The position numbers and the translations under genes were made by a program. Shown here one piece after another: positions 54,275 to 62,594 of a stretch of 64,000 nt of DNA (position 1 is the stretch's first letter; the number at the start of each line of letters is the position of its first letter). This DNA is from Bifidobacterium phasiani (GTDB lineage: Bacteria > Actinomycetota > Actinomycetes > Actinomycetales > Bifidobacteriaceae). The notes beneath the pieces are model-generated. The model ran no database searches, had not been told where the DNA came from, and worked only from the letters and a program-made list of their open reading frames with translations. Where the stretch lies: NCBI RefSeq assembly GCF_019331775.1, contig NZ_JAHBBD010000007.1, positions 52,019 to 116,018 on the forward strand, given 5' to 3'.

Positions 54275-55522
54275 TCACATCAGGCTCTCGTAGGACGCCA
54301 TCCACGATTCGGTCTGCTGGGCCGCGTTGTCATGCGTGACCTCGCCGTTGTAGATGGCCTTGCCGAAGTTCTCGCACGGGGTCCAGAAGTTGCTCATCTC
54401 GGAGAGGGACGGCTGGACGACCGAGGTGTTGGCGATGGTGTCGATCTGCGCCTGGGCCACGGCGTCGGCCTCGACCTCCGGGGTCGCGGCGACGATGACG
54501 TCGGACGGGATGACCGAACGCATCTCGTAGTGCGCCTGCTGCGAGTAGGTGCCGGAGAGGAACGCGGCGAACTGGTCGGCGGCCTTCGGGTGCTTGGAGT
54601 ACGGGTTCCACGCGTACACGGTGGAGCCGGCGAACGCCTTCATCTGCACCTGCTGGCCGTTGAGCGTGAAGCACGGCAGCTGGGCCACGCCCCAGTCGTC
54701 GCCGAGGTTCGCGCGCACGGTGGCGGCGTCCCAGTTGCCGGTGAAGACCACGTCGACCGAACCGTCCTTGAGGCCGGCCAGGCCGGAGCCGTTGGCGTCG
54801 AGCACGAAGTTCGGGTTCTCGCGCAGCGAGACGAGGTAGTCGGTCACCGCGGCGCCGGTCTCGCCGCCGAACTGGACGCCGGACTCGGCGTCGGTGCCGT
54901 CCTCGCCGAACAGCGTGCCGCCCGCGCCGATGTAGAAGGCGGGCAGGTACCACGAGTTCGTCAGCGGGAAGGAGACCTTGCCCTTGGCGAGCATCGCGTC
55001 GAGCGACTTGATGTCCTCGTCCGAGAACTTGCTCTTGCGGTAGTACATGAACCAGGTGTTGCCGGCCAGCGGCACGCCATACACGTTGCCGTCGGATCCC
55101 TTGACCGTGTCGAGCATCGTCTCGCTGCCCTCGGTCTGCTCCTCGAGCTGGGCCATCGTGTCGTCGCTCACCTGGCCGATCGCGCCGGCGTCGAGCAGGG
55201 TGCCGAGCTGGTCGGAGGCGAAGGTGTAGACGTCGGCCGCGACGGTCGGGTCCTGCTTGGCGACGCCCGCCGCGTCGGCGGAGGCGACGACCTGGTTCTT
55301 CCACGTGATGTTGTATTCGGGATGCTCCTCCTCGAAGGCCTGCTCCATGGTCTGGAGCCAGGAGTCCTCGTTGGCCTGGTCCTCCTGGGACGCCCAGACG
55401 ACCAGGGTCATGTTCTCGACGTCGCCGTCCGACGCCGTGCCGTCCCCGCAGGCCGCCAGGCCACCTGCGAACAGCGCGCACGCCGCGGTGGCCGCCAAGG
55501 CCTTTTTCCATCGTGCAATCAT
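54275..55522 (-). CDS. Maltose/maltodextrin-binding lipoprotein, operon 2 (415 aa)
   Basis: A MalE-like solute-binding protein with the lipobox GLAAC after a signal peptide (ALAATAACALFAGGLAAC). It shares most of its length with the operon 1 protein (FASDQLGTLLDAGAIGQV, GNTWFMYY, FAGSTVYAWNPYSKHP), but sugar-site differences may change its range. The start at 55522 has AAAGGAA upstream. Its leader carries a run of ten G on the minus strand and a LacI-type operator at 55645-55658. Confidence 0.94.
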   Translation of the reverse strand: MIARWKKALAATAACALFAGGLAACGDGTASDGDVENMTLVVWASQEDQANEDSWLQTMEQAFEEEHPEYNITWKNQVVASADAAGVAKQDPTVAADVYTFASDQLGTLLDAGAIGQVSDDTMAQLEEQTEGSETMLDTVKGSDGNVYGVPLAGNTWFMYYRKSKFSDEDIKSLDAMLAKGKVSFPLTNSWYLPAFYIGAGGTLFGEDGTDAESGVQFGGETGAAVTDYLVSLRENPNFVLDANGSGLAGLKDGSVDVVFTGNWDAATVRANLGDDWGVAQLPCFTLNGQQVQMKAFAGSTVYAWNPYSKHPKAADQFAAFLSGTYSQQAHYEMRSVIPSDVIVAATPEVEADAVAQAQIDTIANTSVVQPSLSEMSNFWTPCENFGKAIYNGEVTHDNAAQQTESWMASYESLM

Positions 55523-55582
55523 CGTTGATTTCCTTTCTTCGGGTTCCGACTGCGGTATCTGAACCCGCAATGCGCTTTGAAG

Positions 55583-55592
55583 CCCCCCCCCC
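55583..55592 (-). other. Homopolymer of ten G in the leader of ABC operon 2
   Basis: Ten consecutive C on the plus strand, so G10 in the mRNA direction, about 60 bases before the lipoprotein start and just after TATCCTCCTTC. Such tracts mutate in length easily and can alter promoter spacing or leader structure. They are also prone to sequencing error. Confidence 0.7.
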
Positions 55593-55644
55593 GAAGGAGG
55601 ATACGGCGTCACGACGCATTGCTTTGCAACAATATATACCTGTT

Positions 55645-55658
55645 TGCGAACGTTTGCA
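55645..55658. promoter_or_regulatory. LacI-type operator TGCGAACGTTTGCA (ABC operon 2)
   Basis: One base from the perfect palindrome. It lies 123 bases upstream of the lipoprotein start in the region shared with the divergent GH13 gene. Confidence 0.75.
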
Positions 55659-55735
55659 AGTCAACGACCCCCACCCCTTTCACCCGAATTATTTAGCTTC
55701 TGTTCGGTAACGTCATTTTCCCGATACCGTATTAT

Positions 55736-55749
55736 TGGAAACGTTCGCA
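55736..55749. promoter_or_regulatory. LacI-type operator TGGAAACGTTCGCA (GH13 gene at 55891)
   Basis: It matches the AACGTT core and most of both arms. It lies 142 bases before the TTG start of the divergent GH13 gene. Together with 55645-55658 it suggests coordinated control of both directions. Confidence 0.65.
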
Positions 55750-55890
55750 CCCGCCCTGGCGTCCGCCGCCCGCCGTATGCCGCGCCGGCGGCGGGAAGGC
55801 GGCACGGCACGCGGCGGCGGGGAGAAGAGGGCATACGATTGTTACCGCCGGCGCCGACGACGCGCCGCCGACCTACCGAAAGGACCGACG

Positions 55891-57498
55891 TTGACCGACA
55901 CGTTCCCCCGCCCGGAGTGGCTTGAGACCGCACGCTTCTATGAGGTCTACCCGCAGAGCTTCGCCGACTCGAACGGCGACGGCATCGGCGACATCCCCGG
56001 CATCACCGCGCACCTCGACTACATCCGCGACCTCGGCTGCAACGCGCTGTGGATCAACCCCTGCTTCGACTCCCCGTTCAAGGACGCCGGCTACGACGTG
56101 CGCGACTACCTCAAGGTCGCCCCCCGCTACGGCACCAACGACGACCTCATCGCGCTGTTCGACGCCGCCCACCGGCGCGGCATGCACGTCCTGCTCGACC
56201 TCGTGCCCGGCCACACCAGCGAGGAGCACCGCTGGTTCGACATCAGCGGCCGAGCCGAGCGCAACGAGTACTCCGACCGCTACATCTGGACCGACACCTG
56301 GCTGTCCGACGGCGGCGGCCTGCCGTTCATCGGCGGCGAGGCCCCGCGCGACGGCGCCTACATCATCAACTTCTTCAAGTGCCAGCCCGCGCTGAACTAC
56401 GGCTTCGCGCGCGTCGACCGCCCCTGGCAGCAGACGACCGACTCCCCCGCCGCGCAGGCGACCCGCCAGGCGATGATCGACGTGATGCGCTTCTGGATCG
56501 GCCAGGGCTGCGACGGCTTCCGCGTCGACATGGCCAACTCGCTGGTCAAGCACGACGACGACGGCAAGGCCGAGACGATCCGCGCCTGGCGGCAGATGCT
56601 CGGCACGATCAAAAGCGAGTACCCGCAGACCGCGTTCGTCTCCGAGTGGGGCGTGCCGGACCAGTCGCTCAAGGCCGGCTTCGACATGGACTTCTACCTC
56701 GACTGGAGCTGGGAGCGCAACGGCTACAACCGCCTGTGCCGCGACACCCCGGCCGCGCTCGACGCCGAGCACGACCGCAGCTACTTCTCGGCCCGCGGCG
56801 GCGGCAGCGTCCACGGCTTCCTCGACCAGTACCTGCCGCAGTACGAGCGCACCAGGGACAAGGGCTACTTCTGCCTGCTCACCTGCAACCACGACACCCC
56901 GCGCCTGGCCCCGCGCCTGAGCGAGCGGGAGCTGGCCGTCGCGTACGCCATGATCCTGACGATGCCCGGCGTGCCGTTCCTCTACTATGGCGACGAGATC
57001 GGCATGCGCTACCGCGTCCTGCCCACCAAGGAGGGCGGCTACACCCGCACCGGCACGCGCACCCCGATGCAGTGGGGCGACGGCGCCAACCTGGGCTTCT
57101 CGAGCGCCGACCCGGCCGACCTGTACCTGCCGGTCGACCCCGCGCCCGACGCGCCGACCGTGCGCAGCCAGAGCGAGCGCGCCGACTCGCTGTACCACTG
57201 GGTCCGCGCGGTGCTCGCCCTGCGCGACGCGCACCGCGCGCTCGACGCCGGCGCCGCGTTCGACGTGGTCGCCGCGCCCGAGGACGGCCGGCTCTTCGCG
57301 TACCTGCGCACCGCCGCGGACGGCGGCGAGCGCCTGCTCGTCGCGGTGAACCCGGGCCTGTCGGCCGAGTCGTGCACGCTGCCGGACCACGCCACGTCGG
57401 ACGGAGCGCCTACGATGGTGCTCACACGCGGTGACGCGGTTCTCGACGGGGAGTCGCTGACGCTCGGCGCGCAAAGCGTCGCCGTCATCGCCGTGTGA
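55891..57498 (+). CDS. GH13 alpha-amylase-family glycosidase (535 aa)
   Basis: A GH13 barrel beginning FYEVYPQSFADSNGDGIGD. The catalytic residues are D213 (GFRVDMANS), E252 (VSEWGVPD) and D335 (CNHDTPRL). Region I is GHT instead of the usual NHT, an uncommon change. The start is a TTG at 55891 with GAAAGGA six bases upstream; the in-frame sequence before it is Arg-rich and implausible. There is no signal peptide, so it is cytoplasmic. It resembles alpha-glucosidase or trehalose-synthase-like GH13 groups; the exact activity is open. It is divergent from ABC operon 2 and followed by a HAD gene. Confidence 0.9.
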   Translation: MTDTFPRPEWLETARFYEVYPQSFADSNGDGIGDIPGITAHLDYIRDLGCNALWINPCFDSPFKDAGYDVRDYLKVAPRYGTNDDLIALFDAAHRRGMHVLLDLVPGHTSEEHRWFDISGRAERNEYSDRYIWTDTWLSDGGGLPFIGGEAPRDGAYIINFFKCQPALNYGFARVDRPWQQTTDSPAAQATRQAMIDVMRFWIGQGCDGFRVDMANSLVKHDDDGKAETIRAWRQMLGTIKSEYPQTAFVSEWGVPDQSLKAGFDMDFYLDWSWERNGYNRLCRDTPAALDAEHDRSYFSARGGGSVHGFLDQYLPQYERTRDKGYFCLLTCNHDTPRLAPRLSERELAVAYAMILTMPGVPFLYYGDEIGMRYRVLPTKEGGYTRTGTRTPMQWGDGANLGFSSADPADLYLPVDPAPDAPTVRSQSERADSLYHWVRAVLALRDAHRALDAGAAFDVVAAPEDGRLFAYLRTAADGGERLLVAVNPGLSAESCTLPDHATSDGAPTMVLTRGDAVLDGESLTLGAQSVAVIAV

Positions 57499-57512
57499 CA
57501 CAAGGAACGGTG

Positions 57513-58316
57513 ATGGTGCACATGGGCTTGGGCGTTCGCAGGATCCGCACGGCCGCCGCGTCCCACAACGGGGGCGGCGCACGGCGGTATGACGTGGTGA
57601 TGTTCGATCTGTACGGCACGTTGGTCGATATCCGGACCGACGAGGAGTCCGAGGAGGCGTGGGAGGAGCTGCGCCGGTTCCTCGACGACGCCGGCGCCCA
57701 CTACGACAACGCGACCCAGCTGCGCGACCGGTTCATGGGGGCCCGCGCGCTGGCGACCGCGGTGCCCGCGAACCGCGATCCGGAATGGTTCGAGCCCGAT
57801 CTGCTGCCGGTCTACCGCGCGATGTTCTCGCTGCGCGGCATGCGCGCCGGCGAACGCCTGAGCCGCGAGGCCGCCTGGGTGTTCCGCCGCGCCTCGACCC
57901 GGCTGATCTGGCTGTACCCCGGCGCGCTGGACATGCTCGCCGCGCTCAAGGACGCCGGGCTGCGCGTGGTGCTGGTCAGCAACGCGCAGTCGTGCTACAC
58001 GCGCCCCGAGCTGGAGCTGCTCGGGCTGGACAAGGCGCTCGACCGCATCATGATCTCCAGCGAGGAGGGCGTCAAGAAGCCGGGCGCCGAGTTCTTCCGC
58101 CGCGCGCTGGAGCGCGAGGGCGTGGAGCCGGAGCGGGCGGTGATGGTCGGCAACGACGAGCAGTGCGACATCCTCGGCGCGCGCTCGGCCGGCGTCGACG
58201 GCATCTATCTGCGCACCGGCATCTCGCCGTACTCCGATCCGATGGAGTCGAAGAAGGCCGTGCTCTCGCTCAAGGGCGCCGATTACGAGGGGCTGGTCTC
58301 CTACCTGCTCTCCTGA
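57513..58316 (+). CDS. HAD-superfamily hydrolase (267 aa)
   Basis: Motif I is VMFDLYGTLVDIRTDE, a DxYGT variant seen in HAD phosphatases. Motif II is VVLVSNAQSC, the motif III lysine is in GVKKPGAEFF, and motif IV is MVGNDEQCDILGA. It is a cytoplasmic phosphatase of unknown substrate. The ATG at 57513 follows AAGGAACGG; a GTG at 57495 overlapping the GH13 stop is the alternative. Close spacing to the GH13 gene makes an operon likely, so a sugar phosphate is a reasonable guess as substrate. Confidence 0.9.
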   Translation: MVHMGLGVRRIRTAAASHNGGGARRYDVVMFDLYGTLVDIRTDEESEEAWEELRRFLDDAGAHYDNATQLRDRFMGARALATAVPANRDPEWFEPDLLPVYRAMFSLRGMRAGERLSREAAWVFRRASTRLIWLYPGALDMLAALKDAGLRVVLVSNAQSCYTRPELELLGLDKALDRIMISSEEGVKKPGAEFFRRALEREGVEPERAVMVGNDEQCDILGARSAGVDGIYLRTGISPYSDPMESKKAVLSLKGADYEGLVSYLLS

Positions 58317-58376
58317 CGCGTTCTTCTGACGCCGGGCGACGCCGCGGGCGCATGCCGCGCGGCCGCCGGGCCGGCG

Positions 58377-59402
58377 TCAGTCCTCGTGGTACAGGCGGTC
58401 GGTGCCGCGCAGCACCAGATGCGCCTTGACCGTCTCGTGCGGGTTCTCCAGCGTCTCGCCCTTGATCAGGGTCAGGGCCTTCTGCGCGGCGATGCGGCCC
58501 ATCTCCTTGGGGTTCTGGCGCATCGTGGTCAGGTTCACGGTGTCCGCGTAGGAGCTGTCGTCGAAGCCGATGATCGAGTAGTCGCGCGGCGTCTCGTGCC
58601 CGTACTGGCCCAGGCGCAGCACCAGCGGGATCGCCATCATGTCCATCTGGCAGCAGATCGCGTCGGGGAAGTCGTCCAGCGCCAGCAGCGCGGCCAGCGT
58701 CGACTCCACGAACTCGGTGCCGCGCGGCACGGTCAGCACCTCCCAGTCCAGGTCGCGCGTGGCCTGCGCCGCCTCGCAGGCGCGGATGAAGCCGCGGCCG
58801 CGGGCGTCGATGCTGGAGTGGATGCTTTCCGCCGGGGCCGAGCACGTGTACACGATGTGCTTGTGGCCGAGGTTGATCAGGTGCTGGGCCGCGGTGAACA
58901 TGCCGTCCTCGTCGTCGATGCTGATCGACCCGTCGAACCCCTCGGTCGAGGGCGTGTTGATGCCGATGATCGGCACGTTCGTGCGCTTGAGCTGGTCGAC
59001 CTCGGCGCCGTCGATGGCGAACGAGGCGACGAACACCGCGTCGACGTTGCGGCGCACCGGCAGCGTCGTGAAGAACTCCCGGCGGTTCTCCGCCGTGTCG
59101 ATGTGCTGGTAGAGCGAGACGTCGTAGCCGGCGTCGTGCATCACCGAGTCGATGCCGGCGAACACCTGCGTGTTGAACCAGCTGGTGATCTCCTCGTTCA
59201 TCAGCAGCGCCACGCGGTACGACTGGCCGGACTTCAGGGCGGTGGCGGAACGCGAGATGTTGAAGTCGAGCCGGTCCGCGGTCTCCAGCACCTTGTCGCG
59301 GGTCTTCTCCGAGACCAGGTCGGGGCGCGTGAACGCACGCGACACCGTGGAGATCGATACGCCGGCGGCCTCGGCCACCTCGCGGATACCCGCTTTGTTC
59401 AT
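58377..59402 (-). CDS. LacI-family transcriptional regulator 3 (341 aa)
   Basis: It has a LacI helix-turn-helix and hinge (IREVAEAAGVSISTVSRAF, ADRLDFNISRSATAL) and a sensor domain (IIGFDDSSYADTVNLTTMRQ). It resembles regulator 2 strongly and likely controls ABC operon 2 and the GH13/HAD pair. The start at 59402 follows AAGGGACGG. Two operator-like sites lie upstream, consistent with autoregulation. Confidence 0.93.
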   Translation of the reverse strand: MNKAGIREVAEAAGVSISTVSRAFTRPDLVSEKTRDKVLETADRLDFNISRSATALKSGQSYRVALLMNEEITSWFNTQVFAGIDSVMHDAGYDVSLYQHIDTAENRREFFTTLPVRRNVDAVFVASFAIDGAEVDQLKRTNVPIIGINTPSTEGFDGSISIDDEDGMFTAAQHLINLGHKHIVYTCSAPAESIHSSIDARGRGFIRACEAAQATRDLDWEVLTVPRGTEFVESTLAALLALDDFPDAICCQMDMMAIPLVLRLGQYGHETPRDYSIIGFDDSSYADTVNLTTMRQNPKEMGRIAAQKALTLIKGETLENPHETVKAHLVLRGTDRLYHED

Positions 59403-59470
59403 ATTCCGTCCGTCCCTTCGCCACGCGGCGCCGCCGGAACCGTCGTCGGCACGCGGCGGCCCATTGCATA

Positions 59471-59505
59471 TGACAACTGTTTCAAGAATACTGCACACGT
59501 TGTCA
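59471..59505. promoter_or_regulatory. Two operator-like sites before LacI regulator 3
   Basis: TGACAACTGTTTCA (59471-59484) and TGCACACGTTGTCA (59492-59505) are 14-base near-palindromes of the same type, 21 bases apart (two helical turns). That spacing suits cooperative binding or looping at the gene's own promoter. Confidence 0.55.
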
Positions 59506-59620
59506 GTCCGCCATGCGCGTACGACCGCCGGCAGCGGCGTCATGGCGGGGCGGATGCGGCCGCGCAGGCCGTTGCAAGGGTTGCAGCGCGGCGCGGCGCG
59601 ACGCGGCGAAGGCGGGCGGG

Positions 59621-60310
59621 TCAGGCGTTCCAGTGGACGATCACGTTGTCGCCCTTGTACTGGCCGAGCACGCAGTAGTGCGCGGTGTCCAGGCGCAGCA
59701 GACGGGCCAGCCCGGCGTCGACGCCGAGCCACTGCGTGGTCAGGATGCGCAGCACATGCGCGTGGGCCACCAGCAGCACGTCGTGCCCGGATTCGATCAG
59801 CGGCAGCACGCGGGCGATCGCGGTCCGCGTCCTGGCGGCCACGTCGTCCCTGGTCTCGCCGGGACCGTTCACCACGGTGACGCGGGTGCCGTCCGGCAGC
59901 GTCTCGCCGTGCTCGCCGCGCATCGCCTCGGGCAGTGCCTCGGTGCCGTCGCGCCACAGATCCCACTGCCGGCCGAGCATCTCGCTGACCGTGCCGCGCG
60001 TGCGGCCCTCCGCGCAGCCGTAGTCCCATTCGGCGATCTCGTCCAGCGGCGCGCAGCGGTATCCGGCCAGCCGCGCGGTGTCCCGGGCCCGCCGCAGCGG
60101 ACTGGAGAACACGCACCCATCGCCGAAGCCGTCGGGGAACGCCGCGCGCAGCCGGACGCCGGCCTCCGCGGCCTGCCGCCGGCCGACCTCGGTCAGCGGG
60201 ATGTCGGTGCGGCCGGTGTGCTGCCCGGACACGCTCCACGCCGTTTGGCCGTGTCGCAGCAGCACGAGACGGCCCGGGGCTCCGTTGCCTCCAACGTTGT
60301 TCGTAGTCAT
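59621..60310 (-). CDS. Histidine phosphatase family protein (229 aa)
   Basis: A phosphoglycerate-mutase-like phosphatase. It has LVLLRHGQTAW near the start (catalytic H20), FSSPLRRARDTA, the acid region AEWDYGCAEGRT, and VAHAHVLRIL with the second histidine. The group includes cofactor-dependent mutases and broad phosphatases; the short form and GCAEG motif fit the phosphatase branch. The start at 60310 has only a weak site (GTGGGG). It is cytoplasmic and the substrate is unknown. Confidence 0.9.
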   Translation of the reverse strand: MTTNNVGGNGAPGRLVLLRHGQTAWSVSGQHTGRTDIPLTEVGRRQAAEAGVRLRAAFPDGFGDGCVFSSPLRRARDTARLAGYRCAPLDEIAEWDYGCAEGRTRGTVSEMLGRQWDLWRDGTEALPEAMRGEHGETLPDGTRVTVVNGPGETRDDVAARTRTAIARVLPLIESGHDVLLVAHAHVLRILTTQWLGVDAGLARLLRLDTAHYCVLGQYKGDNVIVHWNA

Positions 60311-60469
60311 AGCCCCACTGTAGCCCGGACCACCCCCGAACACGACGGCCGGTCCGCGTATGCCGGCCGGGACCGGCGCACGGTCCCCGATCGGAACCGC
60401 AGCCGCGGCCGCCGCGCCGCCGCGGGGCCGGCCGGGTGCGGGCCGGCCGGCTCGTCTATGATGGGAACC

Positions 60470-60853
60470 ATGAGCGACGAGTATGAGGCATACGGGCACG
60501 CCGAGGCGTCGTCCGCGGACCGCACCGTGGCCAGGTTCCATGCCATCGACGAGAAGGTGAACGCCATGCGAGAGCAGCGACTCAGCGACCCCGACTCCCT
60601 CGGCGACAAGCTGTTCAAGCTCGTCATGCCGGCGCTGACCGGCCTGGTGGCGGGCCAGCTGTTCCAGATGGCGTGGGACAAGGGCACGTCCCGCACCCGC
60701 CGGCACGGCGACGCCGCGCAGCAGAGCTTCCTGATGGGGCTGCTGTTCGCCGCGTGCTCGGCCGCGTTCGGCGCGGTCGTCTCGCAGCTGTCCACCCGCG
60801 GGTCGCAGGCGTTCGTGGACCGCCGCCACCGCAAGGCCGCCCGGCGCCGCTAG
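60470..60853 (+). CDS. DUF4235 small membrane protein (127 aa)
   Basis: A short charged N-terminus is followed by LGDKLFKLVMPALTGLVAGQLFQMAWDKGT and a second hydrophobic helix (SFLMGLLFAACSAAFGAVVS), ending in a basic tail (RRHRKAARRR). The pattern and the KLxxxxxxLxAG core match DUF4235, small actinobacterial membrane proteins of unknown function. TATGAT at 60457-60462 would be a -10 placing the transcript start at the ATG, so the mRNA may be leaderless. An upstream tandem ATG at 60458 is the alternative. Confidence 0.85.
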   Translation: MSDEYEAYGHAEASSADRTVARFHAIDEKVNAMREQRLSDPDSLGDKLFKLVMPALTGLVAGQLFQMAWDKGTSRTRRHGDAAQQSFLMGLLFAACSAAFGAVVSQLSTRGSQAFVDRRHRKAARRR

Positions 60854-61076
60854 CCGGACCGGCGCGCGGCGTTGCCCGCACGCCGACGGCAGGCGCATGG
60901 TACATGCCGGAGCCAGGCGCCCGCGGCGGGGTCGACGCGCACGCGGATCGCGAGTTCGCGCCGCGGCGCGGGCCCGATCGGGGCGTACGCCGAGCGGAGC
61001 ATACGCCGGCCGGCACGCGCGTCAGCCCAGAGAGATAGCCGCTCGTCGCGGCGGCGTTTCCTGCGACAATGGCAGT

Positions 61077-61853
61077 ATGAGTGATCTCGGCAACGAAACA
61101 GTCAATGTCCTGCTCAACCGTCGTTCGATCCGCAAGTTCAAGGACGAGCCGATCGACGACGAGACCATAGCCGCACTGGAGCTGGTGGCCCAGCGTGCGC
61201 CGTCCAGCCAGTACCTCAACGACTGGTCGGCCATCCGCGTCACCGATCCGCGGATCAAGGCCAAGCTCGCCGAGATCGGCCATCAGCCGTACATCGCCAC
61301 GGCGCCGCTGCTGTACGTGTTCATCCTCGACGAGCACCGCAACGCGGTCATCGCCGAGACCAAGGAGGTCGACGGCCACGGCGAGGACTTCACGCTGAAC
61401 GCGAGCTACCGCTTCACGCAGGCGCAGAACGACGCCGTGCTCGCGCTGCACGCCATGGAGACCGCCGCGAACGCGCTCGGCCTGGGCTGCGTGGTGCTCG
61501 GCTCGATCCTCGCCGACACCGCCGACCTGATCAGACTGCTCAAACTGCCCGAATACACCTACCCGGTGCTGGGACTGGCGATCGGCAAGCCCGATCAGGA
61601 GCCCGAGCTCAAGCCGCGCATGCCGCGCACGATGCAGTTCTTCGAGAACGAGTACCCGGCGGACGACGTCGAGCTGATCGACGGGCTGGAGGACTTCGAC
61701 AACGAGGTGCACCAGTACTACGACCTGCGCAACACGGACCGTCCGGTCGACGCGTTCAGCGACCAGATCGCCAGGAACGCCGTGGACCAGGGCGTGCTGA
61801 ACCAGCCGCTGCTGCCGCACACCGAGCGGCAGGGGTTCCGCCTCGACCGCTGA
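61077..61853 (+). CDS. Nitroreductase-family FMN oxidoreductase (258 aa)
   Basis: It begins with the FMN-binding pattern LLNRRSIRKFKDEPI and continues with AQRAPSSQYLNDWSAI, matching NfsA/Frp-like NADPH flavin oxidoreductases. ALGLGCVVLGSI and GLAIGKPDQEPELKPRMP are the usual later motifs. It reduces nitro compounds, quinones or flavins in the cytoplasm. No ribosome binding site is visible; an extended -10 (TGCGACAAT, 61062-61070) six bases before the ATG suggests a leaderless transcript. A strong hairpin follows the stop. Confidence 0.92.
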   Translation: MSDLGNETVNVLLNRRSIRKFKDEPIDDETIAALELVAQRAPSSQYLNDWSAIRVTDPRIKAKLAEIGHQPYIATAPLLYVFILDEHRNAVIAETKEVDGHGEDFTLNASYRFTQAQNDAVLALHAMETAANALGLGCVVLGSILADTADLIRLLKLPEYTYPVLGLAIGKPDQEPELKPRMPRTMQFFENEYPADDVELIDGLEDFDNEVHQYYDLRNTDRPVDAFSDQIARNAVDQGVLNQPLLPHTERQGFRLDR

Positions 61854-61868
61854 GTGGCCCGGCACAGA

Positions 61869-61913
61869 CGAAGCCGGCCCGGCCGACGTCACGCGTCGAC
61901 CGGGCCGGCTTCG
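61869..61913 (+). terminator. Terminator-like hairpin after the nitroreductase gene
   Basis: CGAAGCCGGCCCGG pairs with CCGGGCCGGCTTCG, with a further CGACG/CGTCG inner stem. It lies 15 bases after the stop. There is no clear T-run, but the stem is very stable. Confidence 0.75.
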
Positions 61914-61993
61914 CTGTCTCCGCAGTTTCGTTGCCTTTACGGCTCATTGTCTTCGCGGCTTCCGCGGACCCGCGCGCACCGAGGCCGGCACAC

Positions 61994-62245
61994 CTACCGG
62001 CGGCGCGGCTTGTACCCCTTCTTGCGGGAATGCGGCTTGAGCTGCTGGTTCAGCGGCACGTAGCGGTACGAGGCGTCGGGGTCGTGGCTGGTCAGATGCC
62101 AGGTGCCGCACAGCTCGCAGCGGTACACCCACAGGTCGATGCCGCGTTCGCGGAAGCTTTCGTCGGCCGCGCGCTGCGCCTGCGCCTTGTCGTGGTACAT
62201 GATCTTGCCCGACGACGCGCACCGCTTCGGCGTGAAATAATGCAT
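61994..62245 (-). CDS. Small protein with a Cys pair, zinc-ribbon-like (83 aa)
   Basis: It begins MHYFTPKRCASSGKIMYHDK and has YRCELCGTWHLTSH in the middle, a CxxC knuckle followed by histidines, then a very basic end (HSRKKGYKPRRR). It could bind zinc and nucleic acid. Similar short proteins are common in actinobacteria without known function. The start at 62245 is chosen because the sequence before it is low-complexity and GGGAAGG precedes the ATG. Confidence 0.7.
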   Translation of the reverse strand: MHYFTPKRCASSGKIMYHDKAQAQRAADESFRERGIDLWVYRCELCGTWHLTSHDPDASYRYVPLNQQLKPHSRKKGYKPRRR

Positions 62246-62552
62246 GGCGACCTTCCCGTTCCCGACCGCCGGCGCATCCGCGTCGGAAGGACGGGATGCG
62301 CCGGACACGGCCTCGCAATACCGAGCAATCACTGTACCGCGTTCCGCCCGCCCGCACGGCCGTTGTTTCACCGTTTGTCGGACCGGACGGACAACCTGCA
62401 CGCCGGCGGCCGCACGGCCGTTCCTCGATCCGCGACTGCCGGAAGCGTCGTGGCACGACGCCTCGCCGCCGTGGCCGCCGTAACTGCCATGCCGCGATAC
62501 ACGGCGGCATCGCGATACACCGCCGCACCGCGGCGCACCGCCGTATTGCGCG

Positions 62553-62594
62553 GGCATTGCGACACCACGGCACCACGGCATTGCGGCACCACGG
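62553..62594. repeat. Short direct repeat next to the aldo/keto reductase stop
   Basis: GGCATTGCGACACCACGG (62553-62570) and GGCATTGCGGCACCACGG (62577-62594) differ by one base. The rest of the 349-base gap from 62246 is simple GC-rich sequence with CACCGCCG-like repeats; no gene is seen there. Confidence 0.6.
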
